Shown: positions 10,666 to 21,499, numbered from the stretch's first letter. The stretch: DNA of 64,000 bases from Branchiostoma belcheri (GCF_001625305.1 NW_017803113.1:380867-444866), one strand, 5' to 3'. Program-made: numbers and translations. Notes: generated by a model from the sequence alone, not told the origin.

Positions 10666-11760
10666 AGGTTGTGATGGCTGATTCAATAGTGACATCTCAA
10701 CAGTACAGAATTATATAGGTCTAACTCACATTCATTGCCTTGCTTCATCCAAATCTTTTCTTTTGAGGTAATGAGGACATTATTTTTTCCATAACACCTT
10801 CCCCGCAAAGTCCTCCATAATTCATAACTCCTAATGCCTTCCCTCCCTGTTCTGTAACCTCTGGTATTTCGGGCAGCCCGACGGGAATTTTCCGAGGCTA
10901 GCTGGCCTGTCTGCGTCATTTGTATCTACAGAATACACCAGACGGCGTGGAATTTGTTTGATGCATCATGTTGAGTTTTGGCTCGCATCGCCAGAGAGCT
11001 CGGGCAATTCAATTTTCTTACAATCACAGGGTAGCGAATTTTGACGTCAAGTGCATTGCAATGTTCATACTATATCTATCTCCCTTTTACATAGCCTTTA
11101 CCAGGCTTCGGGAAGCGGATGGGAAGAGTGGAAATTGTGTAAAGGAAACAAACGCAGGCTGAATAAAATACCGCAATAGAATCTTCGGGGACAGATTGTA
11201 CTCAAGTTACGGAACCCAGAAGTGACCCAGCGGCGGCATTCCAACAGACAAATAGAGAGAAGGTGACACGATTCTAAACAAGAAATCCCTGATCTCAGAT
11301 CATACCTCCTGGAAATGTTTTTAAAATTAACTCTTTTCGTGAATGTCGTCTTCTATTCCTTGTTGAGAATTTCTCTGTCTACCTCTACCTGCATTTTCTC
11401 ACTGCCATCCGCCTAACTGACTCTCGTGCCAACTTCCTGTTGGCTCCAGGCCAAATTCTGGGACCTAACTTCCTGTCTCTGGCCTTCTGTAATCTGAAGT
11501 TTGGTACTCAACTGTACAAGCACACGCCAAACGCGACAGTAATGAGGAAAATCAGGTCACAGAAACAATCCCGCAAATCCCTGGGTTCCTAATTAAGACA
11601 AGCGAAGGAAGATCAGATAGAGATTAATTAATCATACCAGTCGTCAGTCGTGTCGAGATAGAAACCACTCGAGTATTTAGATGTAAAATGATACTCGACT
11701 CTAATTAATCAGATAATTTAATTGGTGCACCGCTTAGCTCTCAAACCGTCAAGTACATTG
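10666..11760. other. No recognisable feature
   Basis: Over a kilobase of single-copy-looking DNA with only short open frames on either strand. I see neither splice-bounded frames nor a repeat shared with the rest of the window. Confidence 0.35.
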
Positions 11761-11798
11761 TTTCTAGTTCGCAAAATTTCTTTTTCCGTTGTTAACAA

Positions 11799-12371
11799 AT
11801 GAGGTCAATGACGTTGACCAGACGTCTGTCACCAATGACTGGTGATTTACTTCCATGTACAATTACTGCTACTTCTATCTACAATCTGAGAAACAGTAGT
11901 AATCTGAGAACCATAAAATTTTCTACCAATCGTTTTGGAAAGTCTTTTATACCATATTCCATCACTGGATGGAACAACCTGAATTTGGAAATTCGTACTC
12001 TTTCGTATCCAAAATTTCGTTCAAATCTTTTCAAATCGGTACGTCCTGTAAAGTTAAACTATTTTAGCTTTGGTTCTCGTTATTCCTGTATTCTCATTAC
12101 CCGACTTCGTCTGGGCACCTGCAGCTTGAATCACAATCTTTATACCCGAGGTCTTGTTACAAGTCCATCCTGTAGCTGCGGGTGTCCATATGAAACGATT
12201 GCTCATTATTTATTGCACTGCCCTATATACACCTACCAGCGCTTAGTCCTTTTTGGCAAGCTTTCAAGCATACTTGGTAATATTGTTGATTTAAACACCC
12301 TTTCTGATAATTCCATACAATATTTAGTTCTTCGCGGTAGTTTCCTTTGTTCCTATGACATCAATTGCTAA
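11799..12371 (+). pseudogene. Non-LTR retrotransposon C-terminal fragment (Cys/His motif)
   Basis: A 190-codon open frame, without RT catalytic residues, that looks like the region after the RT domain in LINE polymerases. It has YNLRNSSNLRTI, then SITGWNNLNLEIRT (the common 'W-N-x-L' phrase), and a terminal zinc-knuckle-like cluster CSCGCPYETIAHYLLHCP. Such Cys/His clusters close many LINE ORF2 proteins and are thought to bind nucleic acid. The N-terminal polymerase and endonuclease are absent, so this is a 5'-truncated insertion. The first ATG is arbitrary. The assembly gap follows about 50 bp after the stop. Confidence 0.7.
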
Positions 12372-12423
12372 TGTTTATATTAGCGATTCTAACTGTATGT
12401 GTCTTCTATAGGATTGTGTGTGT

Positions 12424-13021
12424 NNNNNNNNNNNNNNNNNNNNNNNNNNNNNNNNNNNNNNNNNNNNNNNNNNNNNNNNNNNNNNNNNNNNNNNNNNNNN
12501 NNNNNNNNNNNNNNNNNNNNNNNNNNNNNNNNNNNNNNNNNNNNNNNNNNNNNNNNNNNNNNNNNNNNNNNNNNNNNNNNNNNNNNNNNNNNNNNNNNNN
12601 NNNNNNNNNNNNNNNNNNNNNNNNNNNNNNNNNNNNNNNNNNNNNNNNNNNNNNNNNNNNNNNNNNNNNNNNNNNNNNNNNNNNNNNNNNNNNNNNNNNN
12701 NNNNNNNNNNNNNNNNNNNNNNNNNNNNNNNNNNNNNNNNNNNNNNNNNNNNNNNNNNNNNNNNNNNNNNNNNNNNNNNNNNNNNNNNNNNNNNNNNNNN
12801 NNNNNNNNNNNNNNNNNNNNNNNNNNNNNNNNNNNNNNNNNNNNNNNNNNNNNNNNNNNNNNNNNNNNNNNNNNNNNNNNNNNNNNNNNNNNNNNNNNNN
12901 NNNNNNNNNNNNNNNNNNNNNNNNNNNNNNNNNNNNNNNNNNNNNNNNNNNNNNNNNNNNNNNNNNNNNNNNNNNNNNNNNNNNNNNNNNNNNNNNNNNN
13001 NNNNNNNNNNNNNNNNNNNNN
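12424..13021. other. Assembly gap (598 N)
   Basis: Bounded on the left by GTGTGTGT and on the right by a (CA)n run, so the missing piece is probably, at least at its edges, simple repeat that broke the assembly. Open frames drawn through it are meaningless. Confidence 0.98.

Positions 13022-13063
<42 letters not shown>
13022..13063. repeat. (CA)n microsatellite
   Basis: About 21 CA dinucleotides directly after the gap. Confidence 0.98.
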
Positions 13064-13064
<1 letters not shown>

Positions 13065-13204
13065 GGTCCAGACGTCTAGAAACTAAAAATACTTTCATGT
13101 CACGTTTCTTGGATCATTAGTCAATCAGCTGGATAGTTCTTCAAATTCCCATAGTCTCTAACGTTACCTGATACATGTACATTTTAACATTCTAACTCTG
13201 TACG

Positions 13205-13357
13205 TTGGTGAAAGTTAGACATCCAGGTAATACGATACGCCAAAAAGCAGTTACTCAAGCAACTGGATATGATTTTCCAAAAAGCAGTTACTCAAGCAAC
13301 TGGATATGATTTTCCAAAATCATATCCAGTTGCTTGAGTAACTGCTTTTTGGCGTAT
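13205..13357. mobile_element. Penelope-like terminal repeat fragment, folded back
   Basis: GTTAGACATCCAGGTAATAC is followed by AAGCAGTTACTCAAGCAACT twice in direct orientation and then once inverted (AGTTGCTTGAGTAACTGCTT). The inner 13278-13353 is an almost perfect palindrome with a very short loop. The same block is at 3045-3087 (inverted), 22682-22718 and 44676-44715, and a diverged copy at 40228-40290. Confidence 0.65.
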
Positions 13358-13359
13358 TC

Positions 13360-14100
13360 TAACTTGTTGGTGGTGCTTATTCCCAGACTATTTCCAACGC
13401 TTCAAGTATGAAATGGTGACAGAAAGGCGCCAAAGAAATGGCAATATCAGACAGATTTCTTTAACCAGAAAACCCAGAATCCTTTTTCTTTTGCTGCACT
13501 GAAATTGCACTGGATGCCTTTAAACCGAAAACATAAAGAACCGTAGTGGGTGGTGATCTATCGTTGATAGAGCGGAGGATGGTGGACTAGAGGTATCTCA
13601 TCTGACTGATCTTCCTGGCTTAAAAAGATCCCTCGCTCATTAGAGGGTCCCCCGTGATGAATAACTCCATTTCCTACCGCCTATAAAGTGGTAGAGAGTG
13701 TAGGCGGGGATGGAACGTCTGAGTACGGTGTAACACCACGGGTGGTGGAAATGCGACATAAAAAAAATATGTATTTTTTTTGTAAATTTGGCAATTAAAC
13801 TTTCCCGGCCAGGACTCGTTTTGCAACAATTACGGAAGCCCCCTTTTATGACAATCAAAAACAATTCCTCTCCACCTTAACTTGTCAAATTATGCATTAT
13901 CCATGATTTCACGATTCGCATTTGCAAAAGGATTCCACTGTAGTCACATTATGCTACATTTTCTTCAGTTTTTCCACCAAATTTAAATAAAGATGACATG
14001 TATATACCTTAGATAGTGTGAGTGGGCGGACTGTCTTCAGCAAGATTTATGAGCACATTACGGCGAGTGGGTGTTCCTGTACTGACGGAGGCGCAACTCT
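13360..14100. other. No recognisable feature
   Basis: AT-rich sequence. The only shared phrase is TTGCACTGGATGCCTTTAA near 13505, which recurs at 43268, suggesting a small fragment of an unnamed repeat. Confidence 0.35.
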
Positions 14101-14399
14101 TATCAGATAACGGCCATCTCGTTTCCTCTGATGTGTCGCAACCTTGGCACGGAAGTACCAAGACGTACATCGATATTCTCCTCCTATAATCATGTCAGTG
14201 GAAGATGCGAGACTCGGTAAAAAGTAAAGGGGAAGTTGAAGCCCTGCGAAGAGCTAAAGCCCTGCGACAATTTCTTAGATTTGAAAAGAAACGGGCACGG
14301 AAGTACCAAGACGCCATCGATATTCTTCTCATATAATCACGTCAGTAGAAGTTGTGAAAGTCGGAAAGGTAAAGGAGAAGTTTTGATCTGACTTGATTT

Positions 14400-14566
14400 A
14401 TTGAAATTGTATATAATCGATACAATACACGTGGAACACAAGCAGCTGTTGCTGGTGTTGTGTCCCACACACAGAAGCAAATACAGCACAGGACTAGACT
14501 AATTTTCACTTGAGTCTAGTGAGGAAAGTCGTGTAAAGTGCTTTTCCGAAGAGCACAAGTTCGGTG
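14400..14566 (-). mobile_element. tRNA-derived SINE (family 1), headless partial copy
   Basis: Matches the body and tail of the adjacent full copy (AACACCAGCAACAGCTGC in the minus sense; GTGGAACACA, TTTTCACTTGAGT and GGAAAGTCGTGTAAAGTGC in the plus sense) but lacks the tRNA-like head. It abuts the full copy with no spacer, forming a tandem dimer. Confidence 0.75.
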
Positions 14567-14795
14567 GCATACAATACAATACACGTGGAACACAGGCAGC
14601 TGTTGCTGGTGTTGTGTCCCGCAGATAGAAACAGATACAGCACAGGACAAACCTCATTTTCACTTGAGTTAAGTGAGGAAAGTCGTGTAAAGTGCCTTTC
14701 CCAAGGGCAAAAGATCCGTGGCATGGCAGGACTCGAACCCAGGACCTCTTGGTTCCGAGTCGAGCACTCTGCCGTTGCGCCACACGTCACATGTT
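14567..14795 (-). mobile_element. tRNA-derived SINE (family 1, copy 2, full length)
   Basis: Read on the minus strand the head shows TGGCGCAACGGCAGAG (A box) and GGGTTCGAGTCC (B box), followed by the family body. On the plus strand this appears as CAGGACTCGAACCCAGGACC and GAGCACTCTGCCG. Its length is close to that of the other copies. Confidence 0.85.
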
Positions 14796-15189
14796 TTGAG
14801 CTAAAGCCCTGCGACAATTTCGCCATAGACTTAGATTTGAGGAAAAACCGGTACGAAAGTACCAAGATGCCATCGATATTCGTCTCCTATAATCATGCCA
14901 GTAGAAGATACAGGGCTAGCGGAAAGGTAACCAGCGCAAGCGAGGGAAAGTTTTGAGCTAATGATCCCGGTCGTATACATCGTACAAGGGAGTTATTTTC
15001 AACAGTTTTTGTGTAGGATTAGATTTGAGAAGAACCGGGCACGAACAAGTACCAAGACTGCCTTGCACACCTAAAAGACCTGTCAAACCTAGAAGTCAAA
15101 GTAACTGACTTTGACGTATTATAAGCCGCCCGCAAGCCTGCACGTACCGCCCTACGAATGCATGTGGACTTCTCCAGCTAAACCCGGCA

Positions 15190-15525
15190 TTATCTCTCAC
15201 ACTGGCGTTGCTCACGCATAACCGAAACGGATCCACTGTCCATTAAACCGAGAAAACAGACGTGACTTGTGCCGAGTAACTCATTGTTGGGAGCTGCAGG
15301 AAACTCGGTAAAGTCACGATAGTCTATTGAAGCTACAGAGCCGAAGTCACGCAAATCTACGCCGCTATCTATAGAGACACGCCCTAACAAAACGCCCACA
15401 TTATAGAAATGCATTTGCTGCTTGTATGTATGGTAAAACGAAAGACTGGCATCTACAAGATTATGTCTGTCAAAATAGAGTAGCGCAATGGCTTCGCCAC
15501 ACGACATTGTAGATTGTACCGACAA
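15190..15525 (-). CDS. Unrecognised 104-111 codon open frame
   Basis: The frame has a balanced, protein-like composition (for example FYNVGVLLGRVSIDSG and DFGSVASIDYRDFTEF) and two candidate starts; the inner one gives MSCGEAIALLYFD. I do not recognise the family. No splice sites, polyadenylation signal or repeats coincide with it, and it sits in a repeat-rich stretch, so a chance frame or a retroelement remnant is as likely as a gene. Confidence 0.2.
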   Translation of the reverse strand: MSVQSTMSCGEAIALLYFDRHNLVDASLSFYHTYKQQMHFYNVGVLLGRVSIDSGVDLRDFGSVASIDYRDFTEFPAAPNNELLGTSHVCFLGLMDSGSVSVMREQRQCER

Positions 15526-15634
15526 CCGGATATGAATGAAACGGCTTTCACTCCACTTTCCACTCCACTGGTCTAGACCAAAATTGGACTTGTGTGATCC
15601 ATGGTTTTATTATGCATGGTGCACGACGTACAAC

Positions 15635-15690
15635 TATGATTAAATATTGTTTATTGCAAATTCTTGCCCGAGGGCTAATTGCAGGAAAAG
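15635..15690 (-). mobile_element. LINE 3' end (minus strand)
   Basis: On the minus strand it reads GCAATTAGCCCTCGGGCAAG followed by AATTTGCAATAAAC, the same terminal phrase as at 21548-21590, 53893-53930 and 56905-56937. AATAAA-containing ends of this type are shared by several LINE fragments here. Confidence 0.55.
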
Positions 15691-15699
15691 AAGAGACAT

Positions 15700-16930
15700 A
15701 TGGTATAAAAAAACAGACAATTTATACACATAAAACTACTGATAACTACTAAGAAACTACTAGTAAAAACTCTTTTATGATTAAAAGACAACAAAACATA
15801 CAAAACGTAAAGAGATCCTTTCCTCATCTACGAAATTCCTTCAACAATCTGTCAAAAGTTTGATCACTCAGCGGCCATAGCGAAGATACTATTTGACTGA
15901 TTTTTATAGTTATGAGAGATCGTCAGCTCCTACTCAACTCCTATTGCTAGTTCTGGGATGGAAATGGGTCTATCTGGAGCTCTCGGAGTGGAGGCCCAAT
16001 CAGCCCCTAACAGCGAGAGATTGTGTAATATGGACTACATGTGGGTGGAGATGGCCATAGTGCATTTGTGTGAACCTTGGTTTCATGAGTGTAATGTGAT
16101 GCACGATGTACAAGTATGATTTGTAAGACGACAAAACATGCAAAACGTAAAGATATCCTATCTTCATCTACGGCTAAATGTGGGCGGAGATGGCCATAGT
16201 GCATTTGTGTGAACCTTGGTTTCATAATCGGAATGTGATGCAAGGTGCAAAAGAACGACTTGAAAGACAACAAAACATACAAAACGTAAAGAGATACGTA
16301 TATAGGAAACTATATACCTCATATAGGAAACTCCTTCAACAATCTGTCTAAACTTTGATCACTCAGCGGTCATATAGCGGAGAATCCCGAGATATTTGAC
16401 TATCTGGCTGATTTTTATAGTTATGAGAGATCCCCAGCTCCTACTTAGTTCCTATTGCTAGTTCTGGGAATGAAAATGGTTCTATCTGGAGCTCTCGGGT
16501 TGGAGACCCAATCAGCCCCAGACAGCGAGAGATTGTGTAATACGGACTAAATGTGGGAGGAGATGGCCACAGTGCATTTGTGTGAACCTTGGTTTCATAC
16601 ACGACGTGTGAAGTATGATTAAAAGACAAAAAAACACACAAAAAGTAAAGAGATTATTTTCTCCATCTACGAATTTCCTACGAAAGATCTGTCAAAAGTT
16701 TGATCAGCGGAGAATTCTGAGCTACTATCTGACGGATTTTTTATGGTTTAATTAACATAAAAGACCCCTGAGCTTCCATTTCTAGTTCTGGGAATGGAAA
16801 TGCTTCTATCTAGTTAGAGGTGTGTGGACCACAAGCTCTCAGGTTGGAGGCCCAATCAGCCCCTGACAGCGAGAGATTGTGTAATACGGGCTAAAGGTGG
16901 GTGGAGATGGGCACAGACGGTGAATGGTTA
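15700..16930. repeat. Nested tandem repeat, 140-360 bp units
   Basis: AAAACGTAAAGAGAT-like markers occur at about 15804, 16142, 16282 and 16637. Each full unit carries CAACAATCTGTC, TTTTTATAGTTATGAGAGAT, TCTATCTGGAGCTCTCGG, CCCAATCAGCCCC and a GAGATGGCCA...GTGAACCTTGG block. Units differ by internal deletions, with one short unit at 16142-16281. The open frames on the minus strand are repeat-derived. Confidence 0.75.
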
Positions 16931-17184
16931 TGATGATTTGGACGCGCCGCTAACATCCACGGTGATACAATATAATAGCGCCATATACATGTGTGGAAAA
17001 GACATCATCACGCCTGGCTACGTTACAAAATGAAAGTCCGAAACATCTGCACCATTTGGAGGGTAGGGAATCTGGACAGCACCTTTGGGACCCATCTGGG
17101 AAGAAAGATAGGAAGGTTCTTGCGCACACATGAGACTCGAATGTATAAGTAGAACGGCGTCCGCCTACTAGAATGTTTAATAAC

Positions 17185-17300
17185 TTGAATTGACGTTGTC
17201 GAAAACTTTATGTCTTTGGTGCTTGGAGAGTACTAAAACTTATATACTTGCCGTTTACACAGTCAATCTCTTAGGCACATGTGGGATTGTGAAAGTGCAA
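17185..17300. repeat. Dispersed repeat, copy 1 (partner at 21032)
   Basis: Shares GACGT...AACTTTATGTCT, CGCTGTTTACAC-like and GTGTGGGATTGTGAAA text with 21032-21145 in the same orientation, at roughly 70% identity by eye. Each copy lies next to a GC-rich block, suggesting both belong to one larger element. Confidence 0.5.
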
Positions 17301-17339
17301 GCAAGAATTCAAAAATCCTTTTCACGGCACAAAATCCCT

Positions 17340-17890
17340 AGTTTCCGTGTGAGAAATTGCCGCACACTTTCCCGGATATTTTAGGTTTCCGGTAGAACCC
17401 GGGGGTTTCCGACCTGCACACGAAACGTGTCCAGTCCCGTACATGTCCTGTACACTCCCGGAAATGAACCACTTTTTGTGTGCAGGTCGTGTACTGGACG
17501 TTATATGCCCGGACACGATCCCTGTACATTCCCGTACACGGCAGGAAATGGCCGTGCACCGCTCCGTGCGTTGCTGGAATATGCATAATTTAGCGGCAAT
17601 TATCACCTAATTATTCTCCACACGGCAGCGGAAATTCGCCGTGTACGGGTCGGACATGCCGGTACTACACCCCGGCCAAAACCCGCCCCGCTCTCGGGAC
17701 CGGTTGCTCCCGTTCCCGGGACCCGTTGCTCCCATTCCCGGGGCCCTGCTGTTCCCGTTCTCGGGACCCCACTGCACCCACTACGGGGACCCCCCTTCCT
17801 GCTCCCGGGGCTTCGCTGCCCGGCTCCCGAGAAATCGCTTCCCCCGCTCCCGGGACACATTTCGATGTTTTAGGAACACATTTCATTCAT
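17340..17890. repeat. GC-rich block of short imperfect repeats
   Basis: The first part (17340-17660) is built from CCCGTACA, GTGTGCAGG and GGAAAT phrases and is weakly palindromic. The second (17680-17860) repeats CCGTTCCCGGGACC and GCTCCCGGGAC. Related text occurs inverted at 20735-20900 (CGTGCACGTGCACGG, GCCCGGAAATCC). No gene is supported, and the long frames on both strands reflect low complexity. Confidence 0.55.
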
Positions 17891-17899
17891 AAAAAAAAG

Positions 17900-18818
17900 T
17901 AATACATGTTTATACTTCATTCATCGTTTTATTGGTATAAACAGGATCGCCATTTACAGACTGACAAAAATAACGCTCTATGTATAGTGTATACACGTTA
18001 TGCACTATGCTAACACTATACAATAATGTAACCTGGTACTTTACAAAAATGTGTAGCCGAAACATAGAAACAATAGCTTTTTCCCGAACTAGCCTTCCAG
18101 GGACTAGACTTTTAAAATCGTTGGACCCGGTGTAAACTCAGAAATTACTAGTAATTAACAGATTTCTCTAACTTTAAAAAGTAAACTAACATCACATCTC
18201 ATCACAGTCACCTCCAAATAGAAGTCCATTTTAGCAAAAAATGTCAAAAAGTAACTAATACTGACATATCATCAGGTTAAAAGAGGAAAATAGCCCTCAG
18301 ATCATGAAAGTGAATGGCGCTTACACAAACAGTCAAAAGACTAAATTTTCAATAAACAAAGAAGGCCTCAAACAAAGTTCTTCAAAATACATGTACGTGT
18401 AGCAAAAACATAATGGCAGACCTAACATGAAGTTAAATGAGGCTTGGCAGAAAACAATATCACGTCATTACAAAAAAAGATCATTTGCTCAGAAATTAAT
18501 TACATGAACACGTATTCAATTTACAATGTCGTTAAAGACAAGCTGTCGGTTTCGTAAAGTTTGCGTTGTCGCCTCTACAAAATGAGGCTTAGTTGTAGAT
18601 TGAAGGCCAGGAGGTATGCCCCCCCCCCTGCTTCAGGGGACCATAGCGAAATGTTTTCATCCTGGAAGGACAAACTGCCCCATGTCTGTCTGCGGGATGG
18701 CGTGGTGTTGGTGTCGGTTGTGATCGCAGTCAGGCCGGAGCGGCGTGCTGGGCGCGGGGTGCACCCCGGGCGGGAGTGCAGCGGGGCCGGCCTGGGTCGT
18801 CGGAGCCTGCCGGGCGCT
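17900..18818 (-). other. Possible 3' UTR of the minus-strand transcript
   Basis: Follows the stop codon of the candidate last exon at 18819-18887. An AATAAA on the minus strand lies near 17930 (plus CGTTTTATTGG), about 890 nt downstream. The nearest part is GC-rich (18600-18810), the rest AT-rich. It is tied entirely to the weak gene model. Confidence 0.25.
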
Positions 18819-19368
18819 TTAACACAGCACCCTCGCCTTTAGATCTGAGCCTGGGTGTGCAGTCTGCCTGTTTGCCTCCAGCCTGGCCTGCAGGACATGG
18901 AAAAACGAAAGTCTAAGTCAAAAGTCGAAGGCATTTTTGAATTTCATTTGAAGTTACGTGTACATGTACTAGACGTTTTATAAACAAGCCTGGCAAAGAT
19001 GCGGACGTCTGTATGGACACATTTCGAGGAGAAGTCATTTATCATTTTTAACGAATGTTTTTAACGTCAGACAGCAACAATTTTGTCCAGATGAAAAGGC
19101 TCCATTCATCAAGCATCAACGTCTACTTGTTTCTTTTCATTGTAATCATGGGAACAATACAAACACAACATTTCCCTCGGTAATGAAAACAATTCAAATT
19201 GTCAAGGGCCTTGTTGGCTTTCGTATGCAAAGATATACATTTGCATAGACTCACCCTCTTCTGTGTGACTGCGGTGACCAGTCGCTTTTCTTTCTTTCTT
19301 TTCTGAGCTCTCCGACAGCCTGGCGATAAAGTTTCTTCAAATCGTCTCAAAGTACCCCAAATCCGCGC
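18819..19368 (-). CDS. Candidate last two exons of an unrecognised minus-strand gene
   Basis: Exon B (19368-19255) has an acceptor TACTTTTTTCAG and a donor AGG|GTGAGT. It is 114 nt long and open in only one frame, giving a basic peptide (RRFEETLSPGCRR, QKRKKEKRLV). Exon C (18887-18819) has an acceptor TTTCCATGTCCTGCAG, joins in the same phase and ends in TAA after RLEANRQTAHPGSDLK. An upstream donor GAAGG|GTAAGC at 19593 fits a first exon near CCAAT boxes, but no in-frame start codon is visible. The product is not recognised; a non-coding transcript or coincidence remains possible. Confidence 0.3.
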
Positions 19369-19599
19369 CTGAAAAAAGTACATATGTTCTGAGCAACATA
19401 CAAACTATATCGATGTACTTCTAAGTAGAAATAATAAACTATGTTATTAATCAGTAAAAAAATACTGTACACTTCTTGCCAAAATAAATATTTCTGCCGT
19501 AGGCACAACTTAGCCAAGGTTTTTAAACAACATGTTTAAGATATATGTAACGATAGTGCCGTATATATAATAGTATCCTTGTTTTAGCTTACCCTTCCT

Positions 19600-19690
19600 C
19601 CTGTCGGTTTGCTGGTTCGTTGCGGTGTTGTCCTTTCAATGTAGTAGAGTCATTTCTTCCGTTGCGAAAACGAAGTAACAGAACGGAATG
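19600..19690 (-). other. Candidate 5' exon with short upstream ORF
   Basis: On the minus strand an AAAATGGCG start begins a 21-codon frame that stops before the donor at 19593. If the downstream exons are real this would be a 5' untranslated exon with an upstream open frame. Confidence 0.25.
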
Positions 19691-19814
19691 TTTGACGCCA
19701 TTTTAGTTCAGGAACATACTAGTAATCTTTGCAAGCCGAGACAAACGTGTTTTGAAAAGCAAACCGTCGTTGTGACAAAGCAAGATTCAAACGACCCACC
19801 AAAACAAAGCATCG

Positions 19815-19885
19815 CGTCTCTTATTGGCTGGTCCCGGCGAGAGCGAGGTAGGATTGGTCGTCAGTCATATAATCACGTGATCGCG
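19815..19885 (-). promoter_or_regulatory. Candidate promoter: two CCAAT boxes and an E-box
   Basis: The plus strand shows TTATTGGCTGG (19826) and GGATTGGTCG (19852), that is, two CCAAT boxes read on the minus strand. A CACGTG palindrome lies at 19875. They are 130-190 bp before the ATG at about 19690, a normal distance for a minus-strand promoter. Chance occurrence is possible. Confidence 0.35.
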
Positions 19886-19929
19886 TTCAATACTACAACG
19901 ATCTTGTATTTATATTATAGGTTTTAAGT

Positions 19930-20700
19930 TAAATCGCCTGTGCAGTCTGAACACTTGGATGATAGGATGTTTCTGATTGTGTGAATGTATTTATTTCAAG
20001 GCAGACAAATGATCTTCATAATTCTAATTCGTCATGATTACATGGCTTTATTCGTTCTAGAATTACACAACTTGTCGCTCACTAAGTGAAATAAAACCGC
20101 ACTTCAACTCCAACATAACCTTACTCTTGTAAATGTATCCAAAATCCACATTAATGTCATGAGAGTTGACTTGTTTGCTGGATTTCAGTATTTTACCAGG
20201 CATGGGGACGCCGTGAGTTCTCCCTTTGTTTACACAAAGGCTATTCACATAAACGGACGCCATGTCAGACACATCGCAATACACATCGACCGAACTACAA
20301 TGTAAAGCTTGCATATTATTACCCATACATGTACCTAAAAATCATAACAAACTGATCAGGTCATGTTAGTTCAAACCCCTTTAGTCAAGCGTTTGATTAC
20401 ATTATGGTAATGAACCTCACGGAAAAACTATTATTTCCAAAATAAAAAATTCAGATTTAGACCGGAGTGTAGATTTAGATCATTTTGACCGAGTAGGTCA
20501 TATAACCCCAGCGTCGGGGCGCCCTACGCTCAAATGTGCTTTGTCGTATGGACGACATCACGATAAATCAAGCCAAGGACGCATAGGTTCAAATGTTGTA
20601 TTAACAATCCTTGATCATTCTATATCTAATTTGCTTAGATTAAAGTGCTGGCAACTTTGGTTCAAGTAATTATCACCTGAAACATGAATACACGCAGTAC
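19930..20700. other. No recognisable feature
   Basis: AT-rich, single-copy-looking DNA. A minus-strand open frame at 20063-20326 has no family pattern and no supporting splice context. Confidence 0.35.
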
Positions 20701-20734
20701 CTAATTACCCCTTATTGTTAGCCGCTCCCCAACA

Positions 20735-20960
20735 CACGCCAAGTGTGCGGGGCGTAAATTTCCGTGCACGTGCACGGCGAGCACGAATCCGGGAGTGTAA
20801 GGAAATATCCGGGGCCGTACACGCGGAGCCCGGAAATCCATGGACGCGACCAGGACACGGCGAATTTCACGGGCGTGTGCGGGACTGGAAACTCTTGGAA
20901 ACGTGGTTTTTCATTCATTGCCCAAACGACACAACCGAGAAAAGTCTCTGCGTCTAAGAA
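20735..20960. repeat. GC-rich block related to 17340-17660 (inverted)
   Basis: Contains the perfect palindrome CCGTGCACGTGCACGG and repeated GGAAAT/CACGG phrases resembling, in reverse, the block at 17340-17660. Confidence 0.45.
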
Positions 20961-21031
20961 ATGATACTTCTTATTGGTTTAACAACACACATTACTGGGT
21001 AACGATTTTTCTGTCATGAATGTCGGATTGA

Positions 21032-21145
21032 CGTCGACCAGAACTTTATGTCTCTAGTGCCCTGAGAGTAGTCAAAGTAGGAACTCGCTGTTTACACCGT
21101 CCATCTCTAAGACACGTGTGGGATTGTGAAAAGTTGAAACTACAT
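21032..21145. repeat. Dispersed repeat, copy 2 (partner at 17185)
   Basis: Direct counterpart of 17185-17300, ending GTGTGGGATTGTGAAAAG. Confidence 0.5.
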
Positions 21146-21200
21146 TGTTTACATTGACGCAGGCTTTAATACGGAGGGGAGACAAGAAACTCTAAGTCTG

Positions 21201-21250
21201 GGCCAGTCTACTGAGGAAGACCAGAGTGACTGGTCGAAAGCTCTAGGTGA
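21201..21250 (+). ncRNA. Hammerhead ribozyme-like motif (best copy)
   Basis: CTGAGGA (21211-21217) matches the CUGANGA core. It is followed by a 6-bp stem GACCAG/CTGGTC (21219-21224 with 21230-21235, loop AGTGA), then GAAA (21236-21239), a palindromic AGCT for a short stem III, and an NUH cleavage triplet CTC (21241-21243). The bases before the core (CTA, 21208-21210) pair with those after the cleavage site (TAG, 21244-21246), giving stem I. Short-stem-III hammerheads are known from Penelope-like elements, where they can act as dimers. Activity here is inferred from the fold only. Confidence 0.6.
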
Positions 21251-21499
21251 GAGATTTTTTTTTTGTGTTGGACCAAAAGTTTTAACTTTAAACATGTAAC
21301 TACCAACACAGATGAACTTTCAAGAAACTCTAAGTCTCTTGACTTGCTTTTAGGCGTTTCCTGGGTTGAAACTGGCGATAGGTCGACCAATCAAGGACTG
21401 TTTCAATGGAAATGTTTGAGAGGGATGGATAAAGTAATATTGTAGTAAAACTAGTACCATGTATGTTGTAGAATATAGTATAATCAATGCTAGACGTAG

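Larger units (their letters stand above)
14120..15065. repeat. Repeated unit containing AAGTACCAAGAC
   Basis: Four copies (near 14150, 14298, 14855 and 15045) carry GGGCACGGAAGTACCAAGAC-like text followed, in three, by CATCGATATTC and TATAATCA(T/C)GTCAGTAGAAG. A SINE pair is inserted among them at 14400-14795. A diverged relative is near 25845-25935. Function unknown. Confidence 0.55.

Noticed and set aside
12365-13120. Long open frames across the 12.4-13.0 kb gap
   Set aside because: They consist of N codons plus (CA)n dipeptides.
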